Assembly: GCF_014359565.1 (NCBI RefSeq)
Contig: NZ_JACIZD010000003.1
Span: 1-64,000, forward strand
DNA length: 64,000 bases
From: Immundisolibacter sp.
GTDB taxonomy: Bacteria; Pseudomonadota; Gammaproteobacteria; Immundisolibacterales; Immundisolibacteraceae
Reading direction: 5' to 3'
How positions within the stretch are numbered: position 1 is the first letter of the stretch; each line of letters starts with the position of its first letter. Positions 29,355 through 37,402 of this stretch are shown here, in pieces. Made by a program: the position numbers and the translations under genes. A model generated the notes under the pieces. That model searched no databases. It was not told the DNA's origin and was given only the letters and a program-made list of their open reading frames with translations.

Positions 29355-29464
29355 GACGCGTCGCGGTTGAGGAATGGCGGCTAGGAAAATAACCGCTTTG
29401 CCGCGTTTCGTGCACTGCTTGGGGGTGCGGCGCCGCCTGGCGCCGGCGCATGGGCCTTGTCGAG

Positions 29465-29486
29465 CGTCAGCGAGCGGCCGCTGACG
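29465..29486 (-). terminator. hairpin after the extradiol dioxygenase genes
   Basis: CGTCAGCG (29465-29472) pairs with CGCTGACG (29479-29486) around a 6-base loop, eight bases past the stop codon of the upstream minus-strand gene. No strong U-run is present. Confidence 0.45.
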
Positions 29487-29493
29487 GGGCGGA

Positions 29494-30501
29494 TCAGCGC
29501 GGTGCGGGTTGTCCCACGCAATCGGCCGACGCGCGGCCGGTGCCAGCCAGCGACGGGGCCAGAAAATCCTCCTGCACGTCCCGGTCGTACCAGGACAGGG
29601 CCTTGCCGAGCTCGGCCTCGTCCCAGATCACCGGCTGAAACTGGCTGTGCACTTCGGTGACGCGGCCGCCGGCGCACAGCTCCAGGCGCACGCCGAACGG
29701 ATCGCGGCAGTGCAGGGAAAAGGTCTTGCCGTAGGACTGGCGCGTCGGGCCGTAGCGGTCGATGTCCACGCCGCCTTCGCGCAGGTACATGCCGGTCACC
29801 AGGATGTCGTTGGGGTCTTCCTTGGTGAAGGCGATGTGATGCAGCGCGCCGGCCGGGCCCGGAAACAGCGCCAGTTCCTGGCCGCCGACTTCCTTGGACA
29901 TCCGAAACAGCAGCGCCGACAGCAGGCGGCCGTCGGCGGCGTCGATGCGTTCCGACACCACGAAACCGAGCACACGGGTCAGAAAGTCCACCGCCGCCTG
30001 TGGGTCGGGCGCCGTGAAGCCGACGTGGTTCAGAAAAAACGGCGCCGGTGTGCCGCGCAGCGGCCGTGGCGTGACCCAGTCCGGCGAGTCGTAGCCGGTG
30101 ACGTAGCCCGGCTGCGCCATGTCGGCATACAGGCGCAGTCGCGGTCCGCCGGGGATGGCAAAGGCGATGCTGGCGCCCAGGCTCTCGAGTTCGGCTGCGG
30201 CGGCGCTGCGCTGCACGGCAACGCCGGCCTGCTCGACCAGGCCTGCCAGGCGCGTGAGATCGGCATCGTCCCGCACCTGAAAGCCGATTTCGAGCAGCCG
30301 GTTGTCGGCGCTTTCCTCCAGCACCAGCGAGTAGGCGAACGGCTCGTGCCAGCAGCGCAGGTACAGCCGTCCCGGCCCGCGGCGCGATTCGAGCAGGCCG
30401 AACTGCTCGCAATAGAACTCGCGTGCGCGCAGCAGGCGCGGGTCGGCCAGCGCCAGGCGCACGTAGCCGAGACGGTGAATGCCTTGGTGTTTCAGGGCCA
30501 T
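29494..30501 (-). CDS. type I extradiol dioxygenase (VOC, catechol 2,3-dioxygenase-like)
   Basis: A 335-residue two-module VOC protein. The C-terminal module has the metal ligands His (LNHVGF), His (LHHIAF) and Glu (RLELCAGG), plus the FGPT/YGPT-type loop (DRYGPTRQSYG), consistent with an Fe(II) extradiol ring-cleaving enzyme. It is the second gene of a pair, 10 bp after the other dioxygenase, with a TGAGG ribosome-binding site. The two proteins are clearly different and may act on different catechols or on successive intermediates. The exact substrate is not evident. Confidence 0.87.
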   Translation of the reverse strand: MALKHQGIHRLGYVRLALADPRLLRAREFYCEQFGLLESRRGPGRLYLRCWHEPFAYSLVLEESADNRLLEIGFQVRDDADLTRLAGLVEQAGVAVQRSAAAAELESLGASIAFAIPGGPRLRLYADMAQPGYVTGYDSPDWVTPRPLRGTPAPFFLNHVGFTAPDPQAAVDFLTRVLGFVVSERIDAADGRLLSALLFRMSKEVGGQELALFPGPAGALHHIAFTKEDPNDILVTGMYLREGGVDIDRYGPTRQSYGKTFSLHCRDPFGVRLELCAGGRVTEVHSQFQPVIWDEAELGKALSWYDRDVQEDFLAPSLAGTGRASADCVGQPAPR

Positions 30502-30511
30502 GGCGCGTGCC

Positions 30512-31438
30512 TCAGGTCACTTCCGCGAAAAAGCTCTCCGGCACCACGCTTTCGTAATAGAAGGCGCCGCGCGGAAACTCCTGCGCCTGCCAGACGATGG
30601 GCGGGATCAGGCCCGGCACGCCTCCGGCCTGGTAGGCGCCGTTGTAGACCTCGTTGCGGTTGCCGGCCGGGTCGAAGAAATAGATGGTCGTCACGCCGGA
30701 TACGCCGTGGCGGGTGGGGCCGTATTCCATCAACGTGGTGCCGGCCTCCTTCATGATGTCGACGGCGTCGATGACGTCGCTGCGGCTTTCCAGGCCGAAG
30801 GCGATGTGGTGCAGGTGGCCGTTCGGGCCGGGGGCGATGGCCAGGTCGTGCATGGTGTGGCCGCAGGTCGTGAAGGCCGCGATCACGCTGCCGTCCGGGG
30901 CCACCACCTGCTCGGACAGGTTGAAATCGAGCACCTCGATCAGGAACTGCGCCGTGGCGGCCGGCCGCTCACCGGCCAGCAGCAGGTGATCCAGATGCGT
31001 CACCCGCGCGCCCGGCTTGCCGTGTGGCGGCACCGGGTTGGGATTGCGCATGCCGGTGGCGTAGCCGATCTTGTCCAGGTGATGCAGCAGGCGCATTTCC
31101 TGGCCCGAGGGCAACGTGAAGGCGATCGCCGCGCCGGCTCCCAGCACCTCACCGGCCGGCACATCGCGCACCGCAATGCCGCGCGCCCGCACGGCCGCCT
31201 GCGCCTCGGCGAGGTCTTCCACCTCGCCCACCTTGAAGGCCACATGATCGATGCCGGCGTGCAGCGCCTCGGTCAGGATCAGGCAGTGGTGATCCTGGTT
31301 GTCGGCCGCCTGAAGATAAACACGGCCATGCGCATCGCGACCGGTCTCGCGCAGGCCGACCACCTCGACGTAATGGCGTCGGGCCGCATCCAGATCCGTC
31401 ACGTACAGGCTGATATAGCCGATGCGGCTGACCGCCAT
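30512..31438 (-). CDS. catechol 2,3-dioxygenase-like extradiol dioxygenase
   Basis: A 308-residue extradiol dioxygenase with N- and C-terminal VOC modules. Active-site motifs are THLDH, LHHIAF and NEVY, which supply His, His and Glu for Fe(II), and YGPTRHG matches the XylE-type substrate loop. The length equals that of typical catechol 2,3-dioxygenases (about 307). AGGAG precedes the ATG. It heads the two-gene dioxygenase operon downstream of the DapA-like gene. It cleaves catecholic rings beside the hydroxyls; the Rieske and aldolase neighbours support a role in aromatic breakdown. Confidence 0.9.
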   Translation of the reverse strand: MAVSRIGYISLYVTDLDAARRHYVEVVGLRETGRDAHGRVYLQAADNQDHHCLILTEALHAGIDHVAFKVGEVEDLAEAQAAVRARGIAVRDVPAGEVLGAGAAIAFTLPSGQEMRLLHHLDKIGYATGMRNPNPVPPHGKPGARVTHLDHLLLAGERPAATAQFLIEVLDFNLSEQVVAPDGSVIAAFTTCGHTMHDLAIAPGPNGHLHHIAFGLESRSDVIDAVDIMKEAGTTLMEYGPTRHGVSGVTTIYFFDPAGNRNEVYNGAYQAGGVPGLIPPIVWQAQEFPRGAFYYESVVPESFFAEVT

Positions 31439-31701
31439 GGGGATTCTCCTGCCGGGCTGATTTTTCGGTGACCGCCCGGTGGGCAGTCAAAGAAGCACGG
31501 CAGGCATAGTGCAGGGGCAGCGCGGCGCAGGCTTGCCGCGGGTCAAGATCGCGTCACGTGGCCGGCTGGCACGGTCCGCGGGTGAGAATGGCGCAAGTGC
31601 GCTGGCGGATGGCCAATTGCCGATTCGCCAGGGCGTGGGACCGAAACGCCGACCGGATTCCAGCCATGCGGACGATCCGCAGCCGGGCCAGGAACGACGA
31701 A

Positions 31702-31727
31702 GGCGCCGGGGTCAAGGCCCCGGCGCC
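31702..31727 (-). terminator. 10-bp GC hairpin after the DapA-like gene
   Basis: GGCGCCGGGG (31702-31711) pairs perfectly with CCCCGGCGCC (31718-31727) around TCAAGG, nine bases past the stop at 31737. A long U-run is lacking. The rest of the 298-bp gap up to the dioxygenase operon (31439-31701) holds no gene and probably contains that operon's promoter. Confidence 0.55.
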
Positions 31728-31736
31728 GTGCCGATT

Positions 31737-32702
31737 TCAGACCAAGCCCAGCGCCTCGATGCGTCCGACCAGCCGTTCCCGATCGGCCGGCGGCAGGTGC
31801 TGCACCGGCGGTTTCATCGGGCCAGCCTTCAGGCCCAGCGTCTCACACCAGATCTTGATCACCGACATCAGCGAGGCATACGACGCGGTGCGGATCAGCG
31901 GGTTCATGAACTCGTCCTCGTACAGATGCCAGATCGGGCGCAGGCTTTTCCACTCCGTGTAGGCGCCCTCCCAGTCGCCGGCGCGCGCCTTGTCCACGTA
32001 CGAGCGCAGCACCGAGCGCTTGCGGCCGTAGATGATGTAAGAGAACTCGGCAAACAGCACCTGGCCACCCTCGCGCAGGTCGTCGAGGTAAAAGTGCTCG
32101 GTCGGATCCGAAACGATGAAATCGTCGCGCAGCTCGCGCCGCAGCAGTAGCGATTCGGCCCGGTTCAGGTTGCCCTGCTTGGTGCAGACCACGGTGTCGA
32201 TGTCGACCAGACGCTTTAGCAGTTCGAGGCCCATCACCTTGCCCGACACCGGCGTGCGGTACAGGCAGATGGCCAGATCGCTGCGGTCGGTGACGTACTT
32301 GAAGAAGTTGTAGATCTCGTCGTCGCCGCGTAGCTGGGTCATCGGGTTCATCAGCTCGGCGCCCGAGAAGCCGAGCTTCTCGACGTGCCTGAGCTTGTCC
32401 ACGCAGACCTCGGCGCAGGGGTCGAGGATGATGGTCCACAGGTCCGTGCGGCCCTTGACCGCGTCGGCGGTGATCTCGTGCAGGCGATACCACCACTCCG
32501 GGCGCATGTTCCAGGTTTCGTTGGCAAAGCCGCCGACGACCAGGCCGTTGACGCCCCAGTCGATGTAGGCCTCGATGTTCTCGCGGATGCCGGCTTCGTC
32601 GAGCTGGAAATCCTGGGTCAGCGGGGTGATCGGCGCGGCATAGAAGTCGCGCACGCGGGCCTTGGCCCAGGATTTCGCTTCGCGGCGGGTAAATTCGGGC
32701 AT
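31737..32702 (-). CDS. DapA-family aldolase/hydratase-aldolase
   Basis: A 321-residue TIM-barrel class I aldolase of the dihydrodipicolinate synthase superfamily. The Schiff-base lysine is K175 (CTKQGN) and the partner tyrosine is Y148 (CLYRTP). The context of ring-cleavage enzymes suggests a hydratase-aldolase that splits a benzylidenepyruvate-like ring-fission product, as NahE does, rather than lysine synthesis. This is inferred from neighbours; the sequence alone supports only the superfamily. A strong AGGAGGAG motif precedes the ATG. Confidence 0.85.
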   Translation of the reverse strand: MPEFTRREAKSWAKARVRDFYAAPITPLTQDFQLDEAGIRENIEAYIDWGVNGLVVGGFANETWNMRPEWWYRLHEITADAVKGRTDLWTIILDPCAEVCVDKLRHVEKLGFSGAELMNPMTQLRGDDEIYNFFKYVTDRSDLAICLYRTPVSGKVMGLELLKRLVDIDTVVCTKQGNLNRAESLLLRRELRDDFIVSDPTEHFYLDDLREGGQVLFAEFSYIIYGRKRSVLRSYVDKARAGDWEGAYTEWKSLRPIWHLYEDEFMNPLIRTASYASLMSVIKIWCETLGLKAGPMKPPVQHLPPADRERLVGRIEALGLV

Positions 32703-32883
32703 GTCGGTCTCCTCCTGGTTTTTGGAAGCTTTGCAGCGGGCCGGTCCACAGGGCTCGGGCCTCCGGACGCGGCGACCTGCTCAGGCGTGGCTCTGTGCGA
32801 GCCCCACGGCTTGAGCGGGAAGTCCCACGATACTCCGCTGGTGCGCCGGTTAGAATGCGCGGCCTTCCCCAACGGCCCTGCCC

Positions 32884-33636
32884 ATGCACGACCTACCCTC
32901 CGGTGCCGCGTTCTGGATCGCCCTGCTGCAGATCATCGGTATCGATATCGTGCTGTCGGGCGACAACGCGGTGGTGATCGCGCTGGCTTCGCGCGGCCTG
33001 CCGCCGGCGCAGCGCCGTCGGGCGGTGCTGCTGGGCACGGGCGCCGCCATCGCCATGCGCGTCGTGTTGGCACTGGTGGCCGCGGCCTTGATGAGCTACC
33101 CGGGCCTGAAGCTGGCCGGCGGGGCCTTGCTGCTGTGGATCGGCATCAGCCTGCTGCGCCCACAGGGTGGCGAGGGCGGCCACGACGGTCCCACCAGCAC
33201 GACGCTGGCCGGCGCCGTACGCACCATTCTGGTCGCCGACGTTGCCATGAGCCTCGACAATGTCGTCGGCATTGCCGCCGCCGCCAAGGGCAGCGCCGTG
33301 CTGCTGATCCTGGGCCTGGCGATCAGCATCCCGCTGATCGTCTTCAGCAGTGCCGTGCTGCTGCGGCTGATGGACCGTTTCCCGGTCATCATCGTCATCG
33401 GCGCTGCCCTGCTTGGCTATGTGGCGGCCGAGATGATGGTCACCGACAGCCTGATACGCGACTGGCTGACGGCCACCGTGCCGTATGTGCACCGGGTGGC
33501 GCCGGTGCTGGGCGCCTTGCTGGTGGTGATCGTTGGCAAATGGCTGGCGGCGCGCCTGCCGGCGCCCGCGCACGAGGTACCACTCGCCGAGCCGGCCGGT
33601 GAACCGGTCGCCACACACAAGGAGCGCGAGCAATGA
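32884..33636 (+). CDS. TerC-family integral membrane protein (YjbE type)
   Basis: A 250-residue protein with about seven membrane helices and the two TerC acidic motifs SGDNAVVIA (about residue 24) and SLDNVVGIAA (about residue 122). TerC proteins are linked to metal-ion export, often of manganese, and to metalation of secreted proteins. I looked for a yybP-ykoY manganese riboswitch upstream and did not see one. It overlaps the following uspA gene by 4 bp (ATGA), so they form an operon. Confidence 0.9.
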   Translation: MHDLPSGAAFWIALLQIIGIDIVLSGDNAVVIALASRGLPPAQRRRAVLLGTGAAIAMRVVLALVAAALMSYPGLKLAGGALLLWIGISLLRPQGGEGGHDGPTSTTLAGAVRTILVADVAMSLDNVVGIAAAAKGSAVLLILGLAISIPLIVFSSAVLLRLMDRFPVIIVIGAALLGYVAAEMMVTDSLIRDWLTATVPYVHRVAPVLGALLVVIVGKWLAARLPAPAHEVPLAEPAGEPVATHKEREQ

Positions 33637-34058
33637 AAATCCTGCTGCCCGTCGATGGCTCCGAACACGCCCTGCGAGCCGCCCGCCACGTGGCGGCCAT
33701 GGGCGAATATCTGGCCGGGCCGCCGACCGTGCTGCTGCTGAACGTGCAGCCGCCGGTGGCGTCCGGGCTGGTGCGGCGTTTTCTGAGTCAGGAAGCGCTG
33801 GACGGCTACTACCGCGACGAAGCCCGTAACGCGCTGGAGCCGGTCGAGGCGGTTCTGGCGGCAAGCGGCGTGAGGGCCGAATCGCACGTGGTGGTGGGCG
33901 ACATTGCTGCCACCATCGCCGAGTTCGCCGCCAGCCACGGCTGCGATCAGATCGTGATGGGCACGCGCGGCCTGGGCGGGGTCAAGGGTGCCCTGTTGGG
34001 CTCGGTGGCCAGTGAGGTACTGCACCTCGCCGACCGGCCGGTGTTGCTGGTCAAGTAG
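33633..34058 (+). CDS. universal stress protein (UspA family)
   Basis: A 141-residue UspA-fold protein. The ATP-binding signature G-x2-G-x9-G-S is present as GTRGLGGVKGALLGSVASEVLHLADRP, so it belongs to the nucleotide-binding branch. It is translationally coupled to the TerC gene. Such proteins support survival under stress; the link to TerC is inferred only from the overlap. Confidence 0.92.
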   Translation: MKILLPVDGSEHALRAARHVAAMGEYLAGPPTVLLLNVQPPVASGLVRRFLSQEALDGYYRDEARNALEPVEAVLAASGVRAESHVVVGDIAATIAEFAASHGCDQIVMGTRGLGGVKGALLGSVASEVLHLADRPVLLVK

Positions 34059-34120
34059 CAGATTGACCCGGCACCGCTGGTCTGCCTACGCTTGCGGCGC
34101 AGTCTTCGGGTAGCCGCGCC

Positions 34121-34684
34121 ATGCCTGTTTCCTTGCCGCCAGTTCGCCACCGTCACAGCGTCAGCGAGTTCCTGCGCATGGCGCAGGCCGGCGTATTGGC
34201 CGAAGACGATCGGGTCGAGTTGATCGACGGAGACCTGATCGATATGAGGCCCATCGGTAGCCGCCATGCTGGCGCGGTTTCTCGTCTGACGAGCTTGTTT
34301 GGCGCAGGGGTGGGTGCGGAGGCGATCGTTTCCGTGCAAAACCCGGTTCAGCTCGACCGCTACTCGCAGCCCCAGCCGGACCTTGCCCTGCTGCGACCGC
34401 GTGCGGATTTCTATGCGGAAAGTCACCCGCAGCCGGCCGACGTGTTGCTGATCGTGGAGGTGGCCGAGGCCAGCCTCGACTACGACCGCGACGTCAAGGT
34501 GCCGCTCTATGCTCGCCACGGCGTTGCCGAGGTGTGGCTGCTTGACGTGGCGGGGCGCTGCCTGACGGTGTATCGCTCACCGGGGCCGGACGGCTACGGC
34601 CAGCAGCGGTGCGTCCAGAATGCGGAGTCGATCTCGCCGGTCCTGCTGCCGACGGTGGTGGTTGATCTCGCCGGGCTGTTGTAG
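34121..34684 (+). CDS. Uma2/DUF820-family putative endonuclease
   Basis: A 187-residue protein of the Uma2 family with a PD-(D/E)XK nuclease-like core: VELIDGDLIDM, QPDLALLRPRADF, DVLLIVEVAEASLDYDRDVKVPLYARHGVAEVWLLDV. The order Glu...Asp...ExxxxS...K matches the family. The family is abundant in cyanobacteria and scattered elsewhere, with unknown function. It converges with the FAD-oxidoreductase gene and is probably a single-gene unit. Confidence 0.88.
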   Translation: MPVSLPPVRHRHSVSEFLRMAQAGVLAEDDRVELIDGDLIDMRPIGSRHAGAVSRLTSLFGAGVGAEAIVSVQNPVQLDRYSQPQPDLALLRPRADFYAESHPQPADVLLIVEVAEASLDYDRDVKVPLYARHGVAEVWLLDVAGRCLTVYRSPGPDGYGQQRCVQNAESISPVLLPTVVVDLAGLL

Positions 34685-34692
34685 GCGCGACC

Positions 34693-36093
34693 CTATCGGC
34701 CGCCCAGCCCCAGATTGCCGGGGGCCAGCACGCCGGCCGGGTCGAGCGCGGCCTTGATGCGCGTGAGCGTGCGGTGGTATTCGGTCAGCTTGCTGACCTG
34801 ATCGGCCCACAGCTTGCCGCTCTTGTAAGGCACGCAGCCGACCGCCATCAGGTCACCGGTGCAGCCGGCCACCACCTGCCGCACGTCCGGCCACTGGCGC
34901 TGCTCGTCGTAAAAGGTCAGCACTGCGCCATGCAGGCCGCGCCGGCACAGCACGGTGGCGCTGGCCCAGGTGAACTGCGGGTGTTGCTCGCGCCAGGCCT
35001 GCGCCTGATCCAGGAAGGCCGGCAGGGTTTCCGTCGCGAACGATGCCATGACCATCGCGCAGCGCGACGTGGCGAAGTAGCCGGCGTAGGAGTACCAGTA
35101 CAGCTCGTCCCGGCGCAGATCGCGAAAGTACACCTCGTCGAAGCGCGGTTGCGGCCGGCCGCCGTAGTGGCTGGCCAGCGTTTCGATGCGTGCGCGGTCG
35201 CGCCGGACGGCGTCGGCATCACCGCCGTAGTCCAGGCCCAGCACGAAACGCGGCAATGAGGCCGGATCGAGTGCCGGATCGGCGCCCAACAAGCGTCCAC
35301 GCACCGCTGCCGCATCGTAGCCGGCGCCGTACCAGACGTTATCCAGCAGCGCCTTGCGCTGCAGTTCGCCCACGAAAGCGGCCGCGCTCGGGTAGTCGGC
35401 AAAGCCCAGACACGCCGTTTCGCGGTGCGCCGGCAGCGGGTGCAGCCACAGGGCGATCTTGGTGATGACGCCCAGCGTGCCGTCGGCGCCAATGAAAAGA
35501 CCCGTCAAATCGGGTCCGATGGCATAGCGCTGAAAAAACCCGGCGCCGTGCGCGGCGGCGCTGCCGGTGCGCATGAAGCTGCCATCGGCGAGCGCCACCT
35601 CGAGGCCCGCTACCTGATCGCCCATGCTCTGGAAGCGCGGCGAGCCGGTGCCCAGCGCATGCGCGCTGACCGCGCCGCCGACGGTGGCGGCGGCGCCGGT
35701 GGACGGCACGATGCCGATGGTCTGGCCGAACGGTTCCAGCGCCGCCAGCAGCGCGCCGAAGGTGACGCCCGGTTCCAACACCACCACACCCTTGACGGTG
35801 TCGATGTCCAGAATCCGCCCCAGGCCGGACAGGTCCAGCACCAGCCCGCCGGCGTGCGGGTTGACGCCGCCGGCGTACATGGAGCCGGCGCCGCGGCTGT
35901 ACACCGGCACGCCCAGGCGGCTGGCGGCCGCCAGCACGCGTCCGACGGTGGGCGCATCCGGCGGTCGCACCACCAAATCCGGCCGGCCGGGGATGACGAT
36001 GGAGCTGTCGCGGCTATAGGCCAGCGTGTCGACTGGCTCCTGCCACGCCAGGCCTGGCGGCAGCAGGGCAGTGATCTGGTCCTGCCAGCTCAT
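34693..36093 (-). CDS. FAD-binding oxidoreductase (GlcD-like)
   Basis: A 466-residue flavoprotein of the PCMH/VAO type. The FAD-binding half carries VRPPDAPTVGRVLAAASRLGVPVYSRGAGS and GIVPSTGAAATVGGAVSAHALGTGS. The C-terminal cap ends ALDPAGVLAPGNLGLGG, typical of glycolate/D-lactate dehydrogenases. It overlaps the upstream Fe-S gene by 4 bp, and the two match the GlcD/GlcF pairing for oxidation of a 2-hydroxy acid. The ATG at 36093 is the family start. Natural substrate not known. Confidence 0.88.
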   Translation of the reverse strand: MSWQDQITALLPPGLAWQEPVDTLAYSRDSSIVIPGRPDLVVRPPDAPTVGRVLAAASRLGVPVYSRGAGSMYAGGVNPHAGGLVLDLSGLGRILDIDTVKGVVVLEPGVTFGALLAALEPFGQTIGIVPSTGAAATVGGAVSAHALGTGSPRFQSMGDQVAGLEVALADGSFMRTGSAAAHGAGFFQRYAIGPDLTGLFIGADGTLGVITKIALWLHPLPAHRETACLGFADYPSAAAFVGELQRKALLDNVWYGAGYDAAAVRGRLLGADPALDPASLPRFVLGLDYGGDADAVRRDRARIETLASHYGGRPQPRFDEVYFRDLRRDELYWYSYAGYFATSRCAMVMASFATETLPAFLDQAQAWREQHPQFTWASATVLCRRGLHGAVLTFYDEQRQWPDVRQVVAGCTGDLMAVGCVPYKSGKLWADQVSKLTEYHRTLTRIKAALDPAGVLAPGNLGLGGR

Positions 36094-37271
36094 GCGTCGG
36101 GCCCGGCGACGGCGAAGTGGGCGGCGATGAACTCGCAGATGCCGTACACCGGCAGCCGCGCGCCGGCACTGCCGGCCAGGTGTCCGGCGCACAAGGGATT
36201 GGCGCTGATGAGTGCTTCGGCGCCCAAGTGGTCGGCGCTGGCGATGCATGCGCCGGCCATGCGCTGGGCCGACGCCGGCTGTAGTTGCGCCATACCACCG
36301 GCGGCGCCGCAGCAGATGGCAAACCAGGGCGCCGCGGCCGGCTGCGTGATCTGGCAGCCGAGCACGGCCAACACCTCCCGCAGCAGGCGCGGGGCGTCCA
36401 CATCGCCCAGGCCGTGGTGGGGTTTGGACAGGTGGCAGCTGTCCTGAACCGCGACCACGACGGGTGGCGGTGCGTCAGCGCGTGGCGCGACTGCCAGGCG
36501 GCCATCGTGCAGGGCCGCGTGCAGCAGTTGCAGCACGGACTCGGCCGGGCGGTCACGGGCGCGCAGCTGCGCGAGGCATTCGCCGCCCAGCATGGCCAGC
36601 ACCGGCCCAGCCGGCACGCCGGCGGCCAGTGCTTCGCCCTGGTGATCCGCCTCGTGCACAAAGCCGAGCGCCGCCAGTGGCGCGCCACAGCAGGTTTCCC
36701 GTTGCGGCCAGCCGACGTCGAAGCCGATCACCGACAGCAGCTGCGCCGCCGCGCGCGCCTCGGCCGGATGGCGATGACTGGCCGCGCAGCCGGGCAACAG
36801 CCACAGCGTCGGCTGCGGATGTGGTGCAAGGCCAAGGCACCAGTCGGCGCCCTGGGCGGCCGGTGCGCCCCAGGGGTTTTGCCGCGCCAGCACGTCATCG
36901 CGCAGCTGCTGCGCGGCAGGCGGGGCAAGGCCGCGCTCGGCCAATTCCGCCCGCAATGCCTTGACCACCGCCGTCGGTGGCATGTCGATCGGGCACACGG
37001 CCTCGCAGTTGCCGCAGGTGGTGCAGGCGTAGGCGCGTTCGGCAACTGCGTGCAAGTCCAGCGCTTCGCCTTCCAGCAGCGCGCGGGCGGTGGCCAGATA
37101 GCCCTTGCCGGAATAGGACGCGGCTGGCGAGTGGCTGCGCAGGGTGGCGCATACGCCGTCGATGTCACGCTGCGGCCACACGGCCGATACACAGTAATTG
37201 CAGGTGGCGCAGTGATACAGCGCCCGCTCGTAGCGCCGCAGGCGAGCGAATGCGGTATCGGCGGTGGTCAT
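36090..37271 (-). CDS. (Fe-S)-binding oxidoreductase subunit (GlcF/HdrD-like)
   Basis: A 393-residue protein with two N-terminal cluster motifs. The second is a full CxxCxxCxxxCP (CTTCGNCEAVCP); the first, CATCNYCVSAVWP, ends without its last Cys. Two C-terminal CCG-type domains follow (ETCCGAPLAALG and AICCGAAGGM). It passes electrons from the flavoprotein subunit to the membrane. GGAG precedes the ATG at 37271. It is the first gene of a two-gene operon and diverges from the UDP-glucose dehydrogenase gene. Confidence 0.87.
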   Translation of the reverse strand: MTTADTAFARLRRYERALYHCATCNYCVSAVWPQRDIDGVCATLRSHSPAASYSGKGYLATARALLEGEALDLHAVAERAYACTTCGNCEAVCPIDMPPTAVVKALRAELAERGLAPPAAQQLRDDVLARQNPWGAPAAQGADWCLGLAPHPQPTLWLLPGCAASHRHPAEARAAAQLLSVIGFDVGWPQRETCCGAPLAALGFVHEADHQGEALAAGVPAGPVLAMLGGECLAQLRARDRPAESVLQLLHAALHDGRLAVAPRADAPPPVVVAVQDSCHLSKPHHGLGDVDAPRLLREVLAVLGCQITQPAAAPWFAICCGAAGGMAQLQPASAQRMAGACIASADHLGAEALISANPLCAGHLAGSAGARLPVYGICEFIAAHFAVAGPDA

Positions 37272-37402
37272 GGCGGCTCCTGCCTGCGGGAGCGCTAATT
37301 TACCGCGGCCCGATGCCCCGGCGGTTGACTCCGCGGCGTACAGCGCGCATGCGATCATGCGCCCCGGCCCAGTGGCGGCCTGGCAAGGGAGATCTGGAAC
37401 GC

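Noticed and set aside
32703-32883. Possible yybP-ykoY manganese riboswitch upstream of the TerC gene
   Set aside because: The conserved loop sequences of that riboswitch are not recognisable; a covariance search would decide.
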